A stretch of DNA of 64,000 nt, taken from Unio delphinus. Lineage: Eukaryota; Mollusca; Bivalvia; Unionida; Unionidae. The DNA is taken from the NCBI GenBank assembly GCA_029339505.1, contig JAQISU010000169.1, positions 3,960,001 to 4,024,000 of the forward strand. Direction: 5' to 3'. A program made the translations under genes and the position numbers. The notes under the pieces are model-generated. The model saw only the letters and a program-made list of their open reading frames with translations. It did not search any database and was not told the origin of the DNA. Shown piece after piece: positions 49,531 through 63,000 of this stretch (positions are counted from its first letter, which is position 1; every line of letters begins with the position of its first letter).

Positions 49531-50170
49531 AAATAGTCATTCTTCAAAGGGAAAAGTTATATAGCACAATTCAGATATAATTACTGACGAAACAAATGAT
49601 TGTTGTAGGAATTCTTTTAGAAACCACTGCGTATGATTGGCTGAGTGAAATTATAGGCATACATCTTGGAAGTAATGGGCATATAAAGTGGTCGAAATTC
49701 TCTAGTTAGAAATTTTCTGAGAAAGAGAATGTTTTCTCCGAAGGAAACCTAAGAAACGAAGTGCTATCTTCGTTAAACAAGGGAGGGACCTGGTGTCTGT
49801 CGTTTGAGAAAGGCGGGGTTTAGTGCTGGATACACAAGTTCTATAGCGAACAGCATTAAGGAAACAATTTTTCATGGGGAAGGGGACACGACAGTCCGAA
49901 GACGGAGTCAGAAAAAAAGAAGTGGAGAGTGAAGTCCGTAGAGGGAGAAGTGACGAGTGGAGTCCGAAAGAGGGAAGTGACGAGTTCAGAATAAAATCTA
50001 GGAAGTACAAGGATGAGGCAGTCGGAAAGGGAAGACTAGACGAAAGAGGAAACGTTGGAACACAGTCGAGAGTAAGGTGATGCAATCAGTTGTGGACATT
50101 GCGCTCTTTTCACCACTTGTTATGATGATGAAATACATCCAAATTGGACACCAATAAATCTTGTTGACAT
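49531..50170. other. Spacer between the two L2-like fragments
   Basis: Contains an imperfect duplication of about 27 bp (GGGAGAAGTGACGAGT at 49943 and GGGAAGTGACGAGT at 49972). A 127-residue open frame on the minus strand (50085-49702) overlaps it and shows no domain. Confidence 0.45.
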
Positions 50171-50179
50171 CATTTAAGC

Positions 50180-51600
50180 ATTGGAACAAAAATGTTGTTC
50201 TTAGCCAACTTGAATTTCATCTGAATTCCAACTGTCCTTTTAGCAATGTACAGTCTGCATGTCGCCTATGCCACAGTACTTCAATTACTCTTCTGAAAGT
50301 AGCTAATGACATTTTCTCTGCTTTGGAGTGCGGAAAGATTAGTCCTCTCCCTCCTGGATTTGTATGCAGCATATAACACAATAGACCATGATATATTATT
50401 TCTTCGTATGCAGCATTACTGTGGTTCAAGTCCTACTTAGTCAACGGGACACAAATTGTATCTGCAAATGGAATACACTCCATCCCAGTTGATATATGTT
50501 GTGGTATTCAACAGGGTTTTGTTCTCTTCGTTATATATACTCGGCCTCTCTCAAGTGTTATAGATTATCATCCAGTGTCTCACCAATTGTACGCTGATGA
50601 CACCCAAATATACAAATCTTGCCACCCAACTGAAGTTCATGATACCACCGAAGAAGTAAAGAGGTGCATTTCTGATGTGAAATCTTGGAAGATGACATGT
50701 ACCAAGCTGAAGATCAATAATGATAAACCTAAAGCCATTCTGATCACAATGCGAATACTTTCTCATTCATATCCTTTACCTCAAACAATAAATATCAGCA
50801 ACACCAACATTAAATTCACAGTCAGTACGAAATCTAGGTGTTACTCTGGACAGTACTCTCACATTGCACCAGCATGCCATGAACATATGCAAAGCTGCAT
50901 ATATTGAGCTGAGACGCATCAGTTCCATTCGCAAATATCTTTCTGTTGATGACACTAAAACACTTGTGTGTTCATTAGTAATTTCAAGAGTGGACTATTC
51001 TAACTAAATTCTGTCTGATTCGTCTCAATATCTCCTCCAGAAACTTCAAAAACGTTAAAAACAATGCTGTTTGGATGTTCCTTAGAGTACCACGATCAGA
51101 GCACACCTCCGTGCTGTTCTGTACCATGCACTAGCTATCCATTCGATCCAGAATCAAACACAAAATTTCTTCTCTGTGTTACGTTTCACTGACGGACTCC
51201 AGTCCAGCATACCTATCCGGAAAGCAAGATACGCTCCTCTTCTGACAATCATATGCCGATTATTTTCACAATGAAAACTAAATCATATGGACAATGTTCT
51301 TTAGCATACACAGCAATGTGGAATGAATTGCCCATTGAAATTAGACACAAAGACAGTAATCCCTTTCAAGAGTACTCTTATGTTACCTTTCTCGACTGCA
51401 AGAACAAACTTAAAGACCTAAAAAGGTTTCCTACCTTAAATATTTTCAGCATTTTTTTAAATTATGTTTTCTAATTTCATGGTGTATGTTTTTTCCCCCC
51501 GTAGATATAATATTATATATGTTGTAAAGCACCTAGAGCTTCTAATGATTAGGCGCTATACAAGTCATCATCATCATCATCATCATCATTATTATTATTA
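50180..51600 (+). pseudogene. L2/CR1-like LINE, 3' fragment 2, with RT catalytic motif
   Basis: Longer copy of the same family. Recognisable segments: LSQLEFHLNSNCPFSNVQSA, HSTSITLLKVANDIFSALE, then a frameshift and NTIDHDI, WFKSYL, QGFVLF-type segment, HQLYADDTQIYKSCHPTEVH (YADD intact), ELRRISSIRKYLSVDDTKTL, and the same SEHTS and KTKSYGQ segments as fragment 1. It ends TGTAAAGCACCTAGAGCTTC, GGCGCTATACAAG and a CAT/ATT array at 51564-51600. Frameshifts and stops make it inactive; two copies in the same orientation 0.65 kb apart are separate insertions. Confidence 0.9.
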
Positions 51601-51609
51601 AACATAAGG

Positions 51610-54600
51610 TAACAAAAATTCTCTCTCTCCTTCTAATTGATTTTCACACTAAGTAGGCCACACATTAATATTATCAATATTATATGCCACTTTACAAGTA
51701 ATAATTTATATCTTCGTTTATGTCAGTATGGGAGGCCTGATAAATATGACATGAATTAAAGTGTAATCTGCTCTCTTCAGAACCATATATATTAAATATT
51801 GGCACAGAAGATAAAAATGGAAATATCAACTGATTTGCATATCTAACAAGTCTATTTAATGCTTAGTACACACTTTAAGCAACACAAATGTCAAATTTCC
51901 CTTATCCATTCCTAGCTATTATAAACTACTCAAACATGTAACAAAATATTTAATTCTTAGCCATCTGTTTAAATCAAATTCATTCCCTGCATGACCATCT
52001 GCCGTTGCAATCCACATGGGAATGGAAAAGTTCTAAAACAGTCGCCCATATTTTTTAATTCATCAAGTATGCATTATTAATGTTAAATGGTTGACATATA
52101 TAAATATGAACAATACCTGTTGTGTCTCATGGCACCAAATGACTGTGGAGCCATTGTTTAAATTATAAGAACCAGAAGCCATGGTTAACAACATTGGCAT
52201 ATTGTAATATGGAGAGCAGTATAAGACTGAAACAATAAGTAAGCAATATCTTTTATGTTTGTGCAGAACATAAGTTTAGAATTTAATCGTATTTTAATGT
52301 AAGAGTAAGCTAGCTGTTGACAAAATGAGTCACCAATCAGCATGAAGCACATCACCAGCCTGAATGAATGTAGTTTAACATCAACAATGCCTTGAGATTT
52401 GTCACTCATTATGCTACAACAGGTGATTATTTCATAGAGTCTTATACCAGGCTATTCACTACTAGCCTATGTTAGAACGATGGAAAGGTTGACAATATGT
52501 TCATCTTAAATTTGTCATGAAATGTATACCTGAATATATTTTCAGTTGCAAATATATTATTTTGTATGTGTAAATAATGTTTAGATCGGCACATGGTAAT
52601 ATACCCTAGTTTGTGTTTAATAAATATTGTTGATCTGTCAAGCTTTTTTATGCAGAAAATAGGACAAATATGTATAGCAAATATTTCTTTATCTGATAAA
52701 TTGTCATGTTAAGTAAACAAAATGTCATGTTGCAACTTATATTTATATTTTAACCATTTCTAACTGATAAATTATTTAATGTTAAGACATATCTAGCATT
52801 TTCTAAAGGGAAGGTCAAAACCAGACCATTATCCAAAGAACTGTTTAATCTGAATTTTTCTGTGTTACTAGTAAACTCTAGTCTATTTAAATTAATACTT
52901 GAATGTTAGATACTGATTTAGACCAGTTCATCAACAACCACAGAAAAAACGGCAAAGTCCTGGTTATATGCTGATGCTTATGACATTGTAAACCACTTTT
53001 TCAAAAGGTATCATTTTTGTAACTTTACTTTGGCCTGTAGGAAGAAAATCTAAATTAGATATTACAATGTTTTTAAATTTGAAAAAAATTGCAAACATTT
53101 TTATTGCAGAATCTTTGCATTGTTGAATGAATGGCAGAAGGCAGATAACACCCCCCCCCCCACCTGAGTACCATATCCAGAAAAAGTCCTGTTATATCTA
53201 AACTTCAAGTTGATTCAGACCCAATTTCCAGTGAATAAAAAACACATGATATCAATTTATAAACAAGTCATTAATTTGTTGGGGACAAATGAGTATTAAT
53301 GAGACAGCTGGTATAGGGTGTAAACCCCACTGGATTGGTGCAATTCCAAGAGATGGCTATGTTGACTTTGGAACTTAACTGACTCATGCTTGTATACATC
53401 CCTACCCAGTGTAAATTATGACTGAACAAGTTATCTGGATAAATGGATGTAATCTTGTTACCAGAGGGACACATTCTATCTTTTATACAGAAATAGAGTT
53501 TGCCTACCTAAAAAGATAATCAAGGATTCAGGTGGCTAAGTGGACATTTGTCAACACCTGTAGAACCTAACATATCTTCCCCTCTGACCAATAAGGCCTA
53601 GATGAACCAGCTACCATTGGTTCCTTGCTACCTTTGTTTAGCCTGTCCGTTTTTCTTCCAAAACATCTATGGCCAGATAAAACAACTATCAGCATTTTTG
53701 TTTTTAAAGAATGAATAATTCATGAAGGTGAAGAGGGCGACAAAAATAAAGAAGAATATCAATAAACAAATTTTGTATGGATATCTTGAGTCATATGGTG
53801 AATACCTTGCATGTAAATCTGATTAACGAAAACCTGGATATTTGCATTAAGTCCATGTCATGACAGGGAGGAAAGGAAAATGTATTTTGGCTACAAGCTA
53901 TGCCAACCTGCATCAAGTTTTCGTACTGTTTCAGTCATCACACAACTTGGCCCCAAAATCATATATACATATATATGTCAAACCAAAGAACACACAGTTT
54001 AACAGTATATGCAGGCACTTCCATGGTGATGTGTTTTGCAAGGGCACATTTTCTCATCAACTTATTTAGTATTCAATATACTTTTATGCACGAGTCCATA
54101 TCTTAACTTCAATCAACATATCTCACCTTTTTTCAAGCATACAACGATATTAAGAGCATAATTATAATAACACATTTATTTCACAAGTTTGATAGTGGCA
54201 GAAATTATTACAGGTTGATGGGTAAATCTACTTCAAACAGATTGTCATATATTTGCCAAATTAATTAGAATAATTGTTAACATTAATGAATGCAATCACA
54301 AAAACTAAATCATACAAATGGTAACTAGATATGTTATGCACAGAATTAAGTCAACTAGTGCCAGCTGTCTTTGTTGAAAAGGTTAATTCAAGGACCCATC
54401 AATGTTTTTAATTAGCTTTGTATACAAAACCATTAGGTGACTTTCCCATTGTTTCCAACCTGGCCATTTCAAAGTGTCTGTGTCTGGGAAAATGGAGTTC
54501 CAAAGTGATCACTGCAAAAAGGTTAGACCATCTGATGGATAATTGTTTTTATGCTAAACCTTACATCACTCCATCTTTTACATTTAAAGGTAGAAATGAA

Positions 54601-57600
54601 AAACAGGATATAGGTAGTTTAATAAAGTCTGACACATGGACATGGTTAAAAATCCATGCCTTCTTCCACTGCATGTGATGGGCATATAAATAGTCACACT
54701 TTCTTAACATGCATGACAATACATTCCCTATCATTTCAATAAAAGTTTCATCCAATTGAAGAATATATTTCAAGGGAAAGCATAATAAGACAATATATAA
54801 AATCACATTAGGAAAAATATGACATCACACAAAATATATTTATGCACTTTTTACTTGAAAGATACTTCATACAAAAGTACATTTAAAACAATGAACAATG
54901 CTTAAATTCAACAACAACATACAAACCAGCAATTATACTTCTTACATCACAGTCTGAACCCAGAAAGATTTTTGCATGACTTTTCCAATTATAAAAAAAA
55001 GTTGAGAAACAAATCTGAAATCCAATTAAGGCTTTAAATGGGTCTAGTCATACTATTGTCTCAAAATATTAAACGAAGGAAAGTATTTAAAGATCCTGGT
55101 GAATAAAGACTACCAGTCTATTATTTAAAATGCCTTTGTTTCTTGTGAAACATCCTTATCTAACTACTTTTATAGTAAACAAGATGCCCTCTACAGCAAT
55201 GTAAGAAATTGTTTGTTTTTCATTGTCATTTTCCTTTAAAAATAAACAAAATACCTACTTAATACTTTCACAATTCTGTACCAATGTTAGGTAGTGAAAC
55301 ATGGCCAAACAGTTTTGTTGAATACAAATGAATACATGTGTACTTTATACTAAAATCAAACCTGTACATAAACATAAATCTTCTTCATTATTATTTTCTT
55401 CAGCATAAGAAAATAGCATAAAAATTATATAAAATTCTGGGGAAACTGAATAATTTTACAAATACATGACAGAACTGTAGGGAAATGTTTTGCCTGCTTT
55501 AGTCTAATGTTCATATACTGCAGACCCTGTCATGAAAGACCACCTCTTCTGCCAAAAATGGTTTATTCTTTCATGACAGGGAATCTCTCATGACAGATCA
55601 TAACACAATACAATCAATAAATTTGTTCATTGAGAATCTAGTCTCCCAGGACTGGTGGTCTCCAGTAGCAGTGGTTTTTTAAGACAGGTATTACTGCACA
55701 AGAACCGCAAAAGGTAAATTCCAAATAATGTGAAATGGCTATAACATAAATGTCTACATTGACCAACGATTGCTGCTTATTTGATCATATATCATTGCGA
55801 AATTCAAATATAAAATTCAAAATATTTATATAAAAAAGCATGTTCATATTCAAGTTTGGTCTACTGAGCAATATTGTTAAATCGTATGAAAGATTGTGCC
55901 ATTTTCAAACATAATTCAAAAAAACCCAGTAAAAACACAAGTTGCAGATCTAACACAAAAAGAAACAAAGAAAATCAATCTCAACTCTTTGAAGATTCTG
56001 AATTAAGTATCACAAAATAAATTTGATACCTATGACTCCAAGGTATGGGACTGAAACCATTCGAAAATACTTTAACTGAACACTTAACCATCATAATTTA
56101 ATGAATTTTTATCTTGTCTGATGTTCAAAGAAAATATCTGGACAGGAATTCAAGTCATATTATCCAATCTGATGGCTATTCCAACTTGACCATAGAGAAA
56201 ACTTTAAATAAACCTTAACCAAGATTTTCAAACAATCTTGACCTTGTCTGAGTGAGAGAAGTACTTTGCATATGTAAGGCAGAGCTTCCTAGTCTTGCAT
56301 TGCAAGCAAGATAGCTACACCTTTCAGTGTTAAGGAGCTATCACCCAAACTTTGACACAGCTTAACCTTCACTAAAGGTTCAGACTGAAGGCAGGGGTGC
56401 AAGTATCTGAATAGGCAGTTTCTTCCTGTTTTTATGGACCAAGGATAGGTCCCATTGGTGCCAGATCGGGCAAGTGACCTGGTTTTATCCATTAATTTAG
56501 ACAATAGGGGTGTGGCTTTAAAAATAACTTATCCAGCCCATTCCCAGTAGCAAGTTGCCCATACCTGTTACAGACCATAAATAATAGTTACCAGGTTTAG
56601 GGGCTCATAACTTTGTAGAAAACATAACCGAAGCCTCACCCATTGCTGACACCCTTGCTGTAATAACTGTTTTTTTTTACAACCTATCGAAAGATTAAAC
56701 ACATTATGTCTTGCATGACACGAAAAGCAGAAAAAGGTTGAATATACAAGAATGATGTGAATCCTATACAATGAATACTTTAAAAACTTTACAATGAATT
56801 CAGATGACCAGTAAAACTTATAAATAAAAAAAATAATCGCTTTTTAAAAAAAAAAGAGGGAAAAAGTTATGTTTTATGACACAATGATTTGGACTTAAAT
56901 TAGTACTTTGCTATATCTGACAGTTGGCCAAATGTTATTTGTTATGAAAGGGTTACAGTTAAGAATGTCTTATGTTCTCGGATAAAACATTTTCTCTGTT
57001 AGAATATGCAAATTTAACTTTCTGCCAAATTCCTGATATTACATACTTCAAAGGCTTATAATGCTCCTTTGTAATAATGCTTCTAAGGACATCTCTCTAA
57101 TGTTCCAATGACTCGTCTTCAATATGAAGTCGAAATACTGACATGCTCTAATCCCATGTCGTGACAAGATATTGAATATAAAATTTTGTTAAGGCAGAGT
57201 TTAGTGGGAAAACTGAGGTCAATACAAGTACAGAGGATAGTGTGATGTTCTCCCTGGATCAGTACATGATGCACTATGCCTATTTGGGTCAAGTCAAGAA
57301 GAGATAAATTTTCTGGATTACGTGATGTGAACAATTTATGATAATGTTTGTGAAATTAGTGGTCATGATGATTCAGCCAATTTTTCTGCTACTGAAAATG
57401 ACAAGGACAATGGTGGCCCAAAAGATAAAATGTAAAATTCTAATGTTCCAACTAAAACCAAATTCTGACATTTCATCGACTAACATCAAACACTCACCAA
57501 ATCCAAATCTTCAGTTAGAATTCTTGGGGACTGGCTGAGTGAAAGACTTTAATCTTAAATCTGTATGCATTATGTCAAGATGTACTGTGGATTTGTTAAT

Positions 57601-57960
57601 TTTCATGGATGTCAGTTTTCTTGGCTCTCTGAAAAATGACATTTTATAAAGTTGCTACTTAAATTTGTGAAATGATGAAAGGATTCTGAAGCTTAAACAA
57701 AAAAGTCCACTATTTGGTTAGCCTCTAAATTTGTGCATTCTACCACAAAGAAACTGTGCATCATAGCAACAACGAAAAGAGAAAAACAGCCCCCCCCCCC
57801 ACCAATTCACAATAATTTAGTTACACCACATGGGATTTTAGCTATTTTCACATTATATAATGTATATAATGCCTAACTTCACAAATTGTATGTTATAATT
57901 TGATATAAATATCATTTTTAAGGAAGTGTATTTTCACAACCATATACAAAAGTAACACTC
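51610..57960. other. CpG-poor stretch below the coiled-coil gene; 3' UTR or neighbouring transcript
   Basis: No dinucleotide or trinucleotide arrays, SINEs or LINEs are visible, unlike all DNA to its left. CpG falls to about 5 per kb where counted (52001-53000). Only C-runs (53151-53161, 57790-57800) and one hairpin (55525-55581) stand out. It could be a long 3' UTR of the minus-strand gene that ends its coding at 57968, an intron-rich convergent gene, or both. No coding exon was recognised. Confidence 0.45.
55525..55581. repeat. Perfect 15-bp inverted repeat with 27-nt loop
   Basis: CCCTGTCATGAAAGA at 55525-55539 and TCTTTCATGACAGGG at 55567-55581 pair perfectly; TCATGACAG recurs at 55588-55596. 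It may be the fused ends of a small DNA element or an RNA hairpin if the region is transcribed. Confidence 0.8.
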
Positions 57961-57967
57961 ATTTGGT

Positions 57968-58378
57968 TCATCGAACTGTCTTTGGTTGTATGCAAATAGC
58001 ATCTGGAATTCTCTCTGCTAACTTTTCCAGCTCTGCAAGGTAACCCCTCTGCTTTCCACTAGCTTCATTCTTCATTCTATGAAGATATTTCTCAAGAGCA
58101 GTAATCTCGGTCTGTATGTCTGTAGGCATGTCAAGTCCTTCCACTGAACCTAGCACCCCAAGGGCGTGCAGAGTGCTGGTCTCTGCCCCTTGCTGTCGGA
58201 GATTTGTGGATTTCTTGGATGGGTTGTTTTTCAACAGCACAAGACGAGGCTCTTGATATCTGTCTTCAGATCTGAATCCATCTTCATGGTCAATGCCAAG
58301 AGCAGCTCTCTGATAGGCTATCTCTTCATTTATGGCTGCTAATAGGTTGTTCAACTCTGGTTCAGTGATGGCACGCCT
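57968..58378 (-). CDS. Last coding exon of a coiled-coil protein gene
   Basis: Minus-strand exon of 136 residues plus TGA, after acceptor TTATTATTTGTAG (AG at 58380-58379). It begins RRAITEPELNNLLAAINEE and ends IPDAICIQPKTVR. It is charged and helical, with heptad-like leucines near the C-terminus (ITALEKYLHRMKNE, LAELEKLAERIP) and a less helical middle (PRLVLLKNNPSKKSTNLRQQ). The phase-0 start joins exactly to the exon at 59804-59998 (ETK then RRA), with no stop in either. I do not recognise the family; composition suggests an intracellular scaffold or cytoskeletal/centrosomal type protein, but that is only a guess from coiled-coil character. Confidence 0.85.
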   Translation of the reverse strand, partial: RRAITEPELNNLLAAINEEIAYQRAALGIDHEDGFRSEDRYQEPRLVLLKNNPSKKSTNLRQQGAETSTLHALGVLGSVEGLDMPTDIQTEITALEKYLHRMKNEASGKQRGYLAELEKLAERIPDAICIQPKTVR

Positions 58379-58752
58379 CTACAAATAATAAAAATATGAT
58401 TGAGAGAATATTGGGAATGTTGATTTATCTCAGCATAATATCTACTGGCTATGAAAATTAGAGTTCTTTGGTTTAATCTCCTTTTACCATCATATATATA
58501 ATCCGTAATTATTTCTGGGTACAGAAATTGTCATACTTCTGAAATGACCATCTACCAAAAAGCCTTGCTGCTGAAAATTGTGAAAATAAATTCATGTTCA
58601 AATGATTTAGGATAGTAGTATTTCTTTCATAATTGACTTTTTTGCCATCTCTCATGCAAAGTATTTCTTTATATAAAAAATGATGTGGGGTAGAACTAAT
58701 TCCACTACAGTAATGTACTGTGAGAGCCACACATTTAAGTTCTATGACAAAC

Positions 58753-58848
58753 TTGAATCTTCTGGCAATATTATTGGTGTCAAGGAATATGTGGATGTGG
58801 TTGAATCGTCTGGTAATAATATTGGTGTTAAGGATTAGGTGAACAAGG
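58753..58848. repeat. 48-bp tandem duplication inside the intron
   Basis: Units 58753-58800 and 58801-58848 share TTGAATC, TCTGG, AATATTATTGGTGT/AATAATATTGGTGT and AAGGA with several differences, so this duplication is older than the one at 47.1 kb. Confidence 0.7.
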
Positions 58849-58879
58849 TCATAAAAAGAGTAATGAAGCCGTTTTCCAT

Positions 58880-59060
58880 ATATACTTGCAAACAAGTCGA
58901 GTCCAACTACAATCAACAAAGACCCTGAGCTGATCAAGGTTAATGTTGTTTGTTCTACCGAATACTCCTAACAAACTGCATAGACCCAGAGCTGCCAATG
59001 CATTATGTTCATAGCAGATCTGGGTCTGTGCAGTTTGCAGTTGGACTCGGCTTTTACATG
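58880..59060. mobile_element. Foldback/MITE-like element X, copy 3, inside the intron
   Basis: Outer inverted repeats AAGTCGAGTCCAACTAC (left) and the complement of GCAGTTGGACTCGGCTT (right). Inside, AAACTGCATAGACCCAGAGC pairs with the complement of CAGATCTGGGTCTGTGCAGT over about 22 bp around a loop near 59000-59012. Interior words match the elements at 5.3 and 18.4 kb on the opposite strand. Non-autonomous; lies within the 59803-58379 intron, so it is likely transcribed. Confidence 0.65.
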
Positions 59061-59803
59061 AGAAAATCAGGTATATCAAATGGGAAAATTAGGTATATTA
59101 GGAAGAAAAAATCCCTGACCTTGAATGTAAATCCTAGGATGAGAAGATGAAATGGAAGAGAAAAGATATAAAAAGATGTCTGCTGGTCAAAATGTAATGC
59201 AACCAGTATATTATGTAGGGCCACGATTTACTGGATTTTCTGTAAGAAATAATCTTGACATTTCATTGAAGTGAAATTTAAGTTATTTTAAGACTGGCCA
59301 TGTAGTGAAGAGGTAAATATGGCCTCATCTCATTAAGTGCAACTCTAGTTCAAATCCAACAAAGCTGAAGTTATTTGTCTTCTTCTTAATGTGAATATTT
59401 ACTTTCAACTGGCTGGGAGAATTACGATAATGTTTATATTTTCCGTGCAAATAATCACAAAAGACAGCAGAACATTAACAGTAAACCACTGATATTGATT
59501 GGGATCCAGTAAGAAATCTGCTATTTCAATTTGTTATACAGTACATCTTACTAACCAATACATTTCATCATAAAACAGACTCCTGGTTTTGCCACTTGTA
59601 ATAATACTGAGATTTTCACCTACTTAACAAATAATATTTGTTATTCACTTGTTTCAAGAAAAATCCTCCCTTTCTCTCTCTCTAAGATATATACAAGTGT
59701 TGAGGTGATGACTAAAGAATAAGCTGTACAAGATGTAAATTCTTTTTCCAGTTTTGAAGAATGTATATAAAACCCAATAATAAAATTAACATTTTCTTTT
59801 TAC

Positions 59804-59998
59804 CTTTGTCTCCCACAGCTCCTCCAGGTGTTCAATAATGGATTCGTATTTCATGATGGCTGCTTCTAAATTTTTCCTGGCAACATGCATTTGGCCAACG
59901 ATGTCTGGAGGAATATTATAGTGAACCATTGGTTTGGTGTCCCTTTCATCCTGCTCAGATTGGCTCAGATTCTTCAACCTCATGTCCAAGACACTCTC
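59804..59998 (-). CDS. Penultimate coding exon of the coiled-coil protein gene
   Basis: A 195-bp phase-0 exon of 65 codons bounded by acceptor ATTTTAAG (AG at 60000-59999) and donor AAG/GTAAAA (GT at 59803-59802). It reads ESVLDMRLKNLSQSEQDERD and, after KPMVHYNIPPDIVGQMHVAR, a helical segment LEAAIMKYESIIEHLEELWE to TK. The next exon is 57968-58378 across a 1425-bp intron. Earlier exons and the start codon lie beyond 60 kb and probably beyond the window. Multiple-of-three length with exact phase agreement on both sides is the main support. Confidence 0.85.
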
Positions 59999-60000
59999 CT

Positions 60001-63000
60001 TAAAATAAAAGTTTCATTACAAGGACCAAAACTCTGGATGAAGCCATACAAACATCTTAGTAACATCAACCTGGTAGATGTATAGTTCCCGGTTTCATCC
60101 TGGTTGCTACAGGTTGAAGGGATTGGTGTTTTGCATACAAGTTACCAAAATCACTGTTATACCTGCATGTATCTTAATAATGTGCACATTCATTTAACTT
60201 AGCTAACTAACATTCTCCACCCCCAGCATCGAGCCCTTCTGTAAAGTCAACTAAATGCATCTTTCCCAAATGTAGACAATGCAGATGATGAAAACAGCAC
60301 TCATGGGAAGTAACTCTTCCACAGACACTTTAAAATGATCAACAATGAGAAGTTTCCAAAACACAATTATAACTACCTCCACCTTGTCACTGCAAGGAGC
60401 CTACAAATATACCAGATGTTGTTCAGCTTAATCTAAAGTGATCAGGTTCTTCAGTTTAAAAAAGTGATTAATCAAGTCAGAATGCTTGCCTTTTTAAGAG
60501 TGTGAGCTAGCTTATATTCTCTGAGAAACACAATTGACAATAAATATTTTCTCTCTGGAATATATTGCCCACTCACATTATTGTTAGGAGTTTAAGTAAG
60601 AGCAAGAAGAAATGCATGATCACCCAGGTTAAGCTATGAATAGCATTATCATGTGGGTCTTCATTAGAAGGATAAAACTATTCTCCTAATGAGAGGCAGT
60701 ATGGAATAATTTACTAGCTACATGTATTTACCAAGAAGCTTTAAATAAAGAGCACAAAGAAACATATGGCATTTCCTTACCAAGCAAAAATATTCCTGGA
60801 AAAGTCAATGAAAGTTGTAGATGATTAGCAATAATGGGGCTGCAGCTGCACTTCCTTAAATAAGAACCATATTTCATTCTCTTCCATGCAGAACTAAATC
60901 ATGAACATGGAACCTAGAGAATGCTGACTGTGTGTTCCAACTGGCAGTTTATTAATATCTCAAGACCAAACAGTTACATTTGATTAGAGGTTGGCTGAAA
61001 TTAATCTTATCATGAGGTGATATTATTTATGAGACACATTTGATACCACAAGATCTTATAATAAAAAACAAATGCCACAAGAATCACCATGCTGAGCCAG
61101 GAGGTCAAAGTGGTGAATTTGATGTCTTGCTATTCTTATTTCATCAAGTGGAAAAGTCTTTGATAACTATGACGAATGCTTTCAGTGAGTTTCAAGAAGC
61201 ATTTGAGAGCACAAGTTAGGTCTTAGAATCTCACCTCTCTTTAAAGTTCAGGCTAGGACTTGGAGCGATTGATCCTTTTTTAATAAACAATGGATAACAA
61301 CCATCTTTTTGCAATAATCCTGGTTATGCCAACATAACCACCAAACAGAATGAATGGACACTTCCAAACTGAACTGATATATTATGGAACAGAAATAAAC
61401 TTTGTTTGAAAATCTTTTTTAAAAAGTTACTGCCTTTGTTTCATTGAAAAAATCATATTAGGATTTTAATCATTTAATACTATCATTAACAACAACAAAA
61501 ACATAATGGTAATCTTAAATATGACACTGAAATTAATCTTGATTGTTTGTATTTGCATGCAAAAGGATGTTGACATTTCTGATTCAGGACTCTGCATTTA
61601 TGCAAAGAGTTGAATAACATGTTTAATCAACCTAACTGTTGCAGTGGTGTTTTCTTTAAAATGCATGGAAGTCAATGTATGTGTATTCGTTTACAAGGGT
61701 ATTATAAATCACTGCTCAAAATCATTTATTTTCCTTGCTTTAAATAATAATTAAATACCTATGAAATTTCTTCTTTTTAAACCAATCTAATTCCCACAAA
61801 ATTAAAGTGATTCAAAGTAACAAAACCCTCAGAAGAGTTTGATATTATGAAGGCAACCATCCCGCTGAAGATGCCATTCCAGCAATCAACAGCATGAATG
61901 TAACCTATATTTTTCAAGGACAATTTTGTAAATGAAACTTTTCTAGCTCCTAGCTACCACTGATTATAGCGAGGCAAGGTGGCAAAAATTGAGTAAACCA
62001 TGTTTAATGGCATACAGGAGATAATAGCATCTAGTTGCAAAGGGGCGGGGGGCAGTTCTTCAGAGGCATTTCTGCAGATAACCATTCTTTGTTCCACCAC
62101 TGACACTGGAAGGGTCTTACCTTGATTGAACTGAGAACATGATGATCTATGCAACCAAAAATAAGGCATTTCTGTGTTAAGAGAGATATATGCTGAGGTC
62201 ACAGAAATAACCAGCGAAGATGAAGAAGGTCTGCAGCTGCAATTTAGGCCTTGATGAGCTGCATAAACTCCCACATGGAAATCCATCTCATTTTGGAAAT
62301 TTACTTGGTGAAATCAACAATCTATGTGAGGCAAGTGGTGGAAAGGCAAATTAAATTGTGATGAATTAAAAACTCCATTACAAAATAACAAAATTCTGGG
62401 ACTTTCCCCATTAACAAGCCAAGCTGAGTAAGGAAAGAATGTTGAATCAGAATGTAACTTGCCATATGTTTCTGTAAAAGTCATCCACGGCTACTGTTGT
62501 CAAGATTTGACCCACAGTGGATGATGACTGTCAACTGTTTGGTGAAGGTCCATGGACTGAGGTTAAGTTCAAATGGGAATGCTTTCAAACTGACTCTTGG
62601 AAAACAAACTGAAGGGATTTGCAAGAAGATGGGTGAATCAGCATCCATCAAACCGAGACTGATCATGAACACATCCCTGTGTACAAAAAGCTGTTGCCAT
62701 GTCAATGATGAACCTGGGCACATCTATAAATTTGTTAAGCCAGCTCATACTGATAATAACAGGAACTTTCCGTTTTGGCTTCAGCACATGATAAATGCCC
62801 ACAGCATTCATTTTGAAAACTATCCACCATCTGCTTTCAAAGCAAAGTCAGGGTATCATTATGCAAAATTATGCCTACTTGGGTTGGCAGGGACCTCTGT
62901 CACAGAAAGAGTGGAAGCATGATGAAAAACTGTTGTTGATTAAAATTGGCCATATTCTCCTTCTGGGAATGTCTTGCCTTTGGGTTTGAGACCTGCATGG

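Noticed and set aside
49702..50085. 127-residue minus-strand open frame rich in Ser, Leu and Phe
   Set aside because: Complement of a purine-rich imperfect repeat between two LINE fragments.
61230..61318. Minus-strand exon-like stretch with acceptor and donor (GLLQKDGCYPLFIKKGSIAP)
   Set aside because: Splice sites are fair, but length and phase cannot be tied to the exon at 59998 and there is no homology I can name.
62497..62922. 141-residue plus-strand open frame
   Set aside because: Longest intact frame on the right but no domain, unbiased composition and low CpG intron-like context; kept out pending homology evidence.
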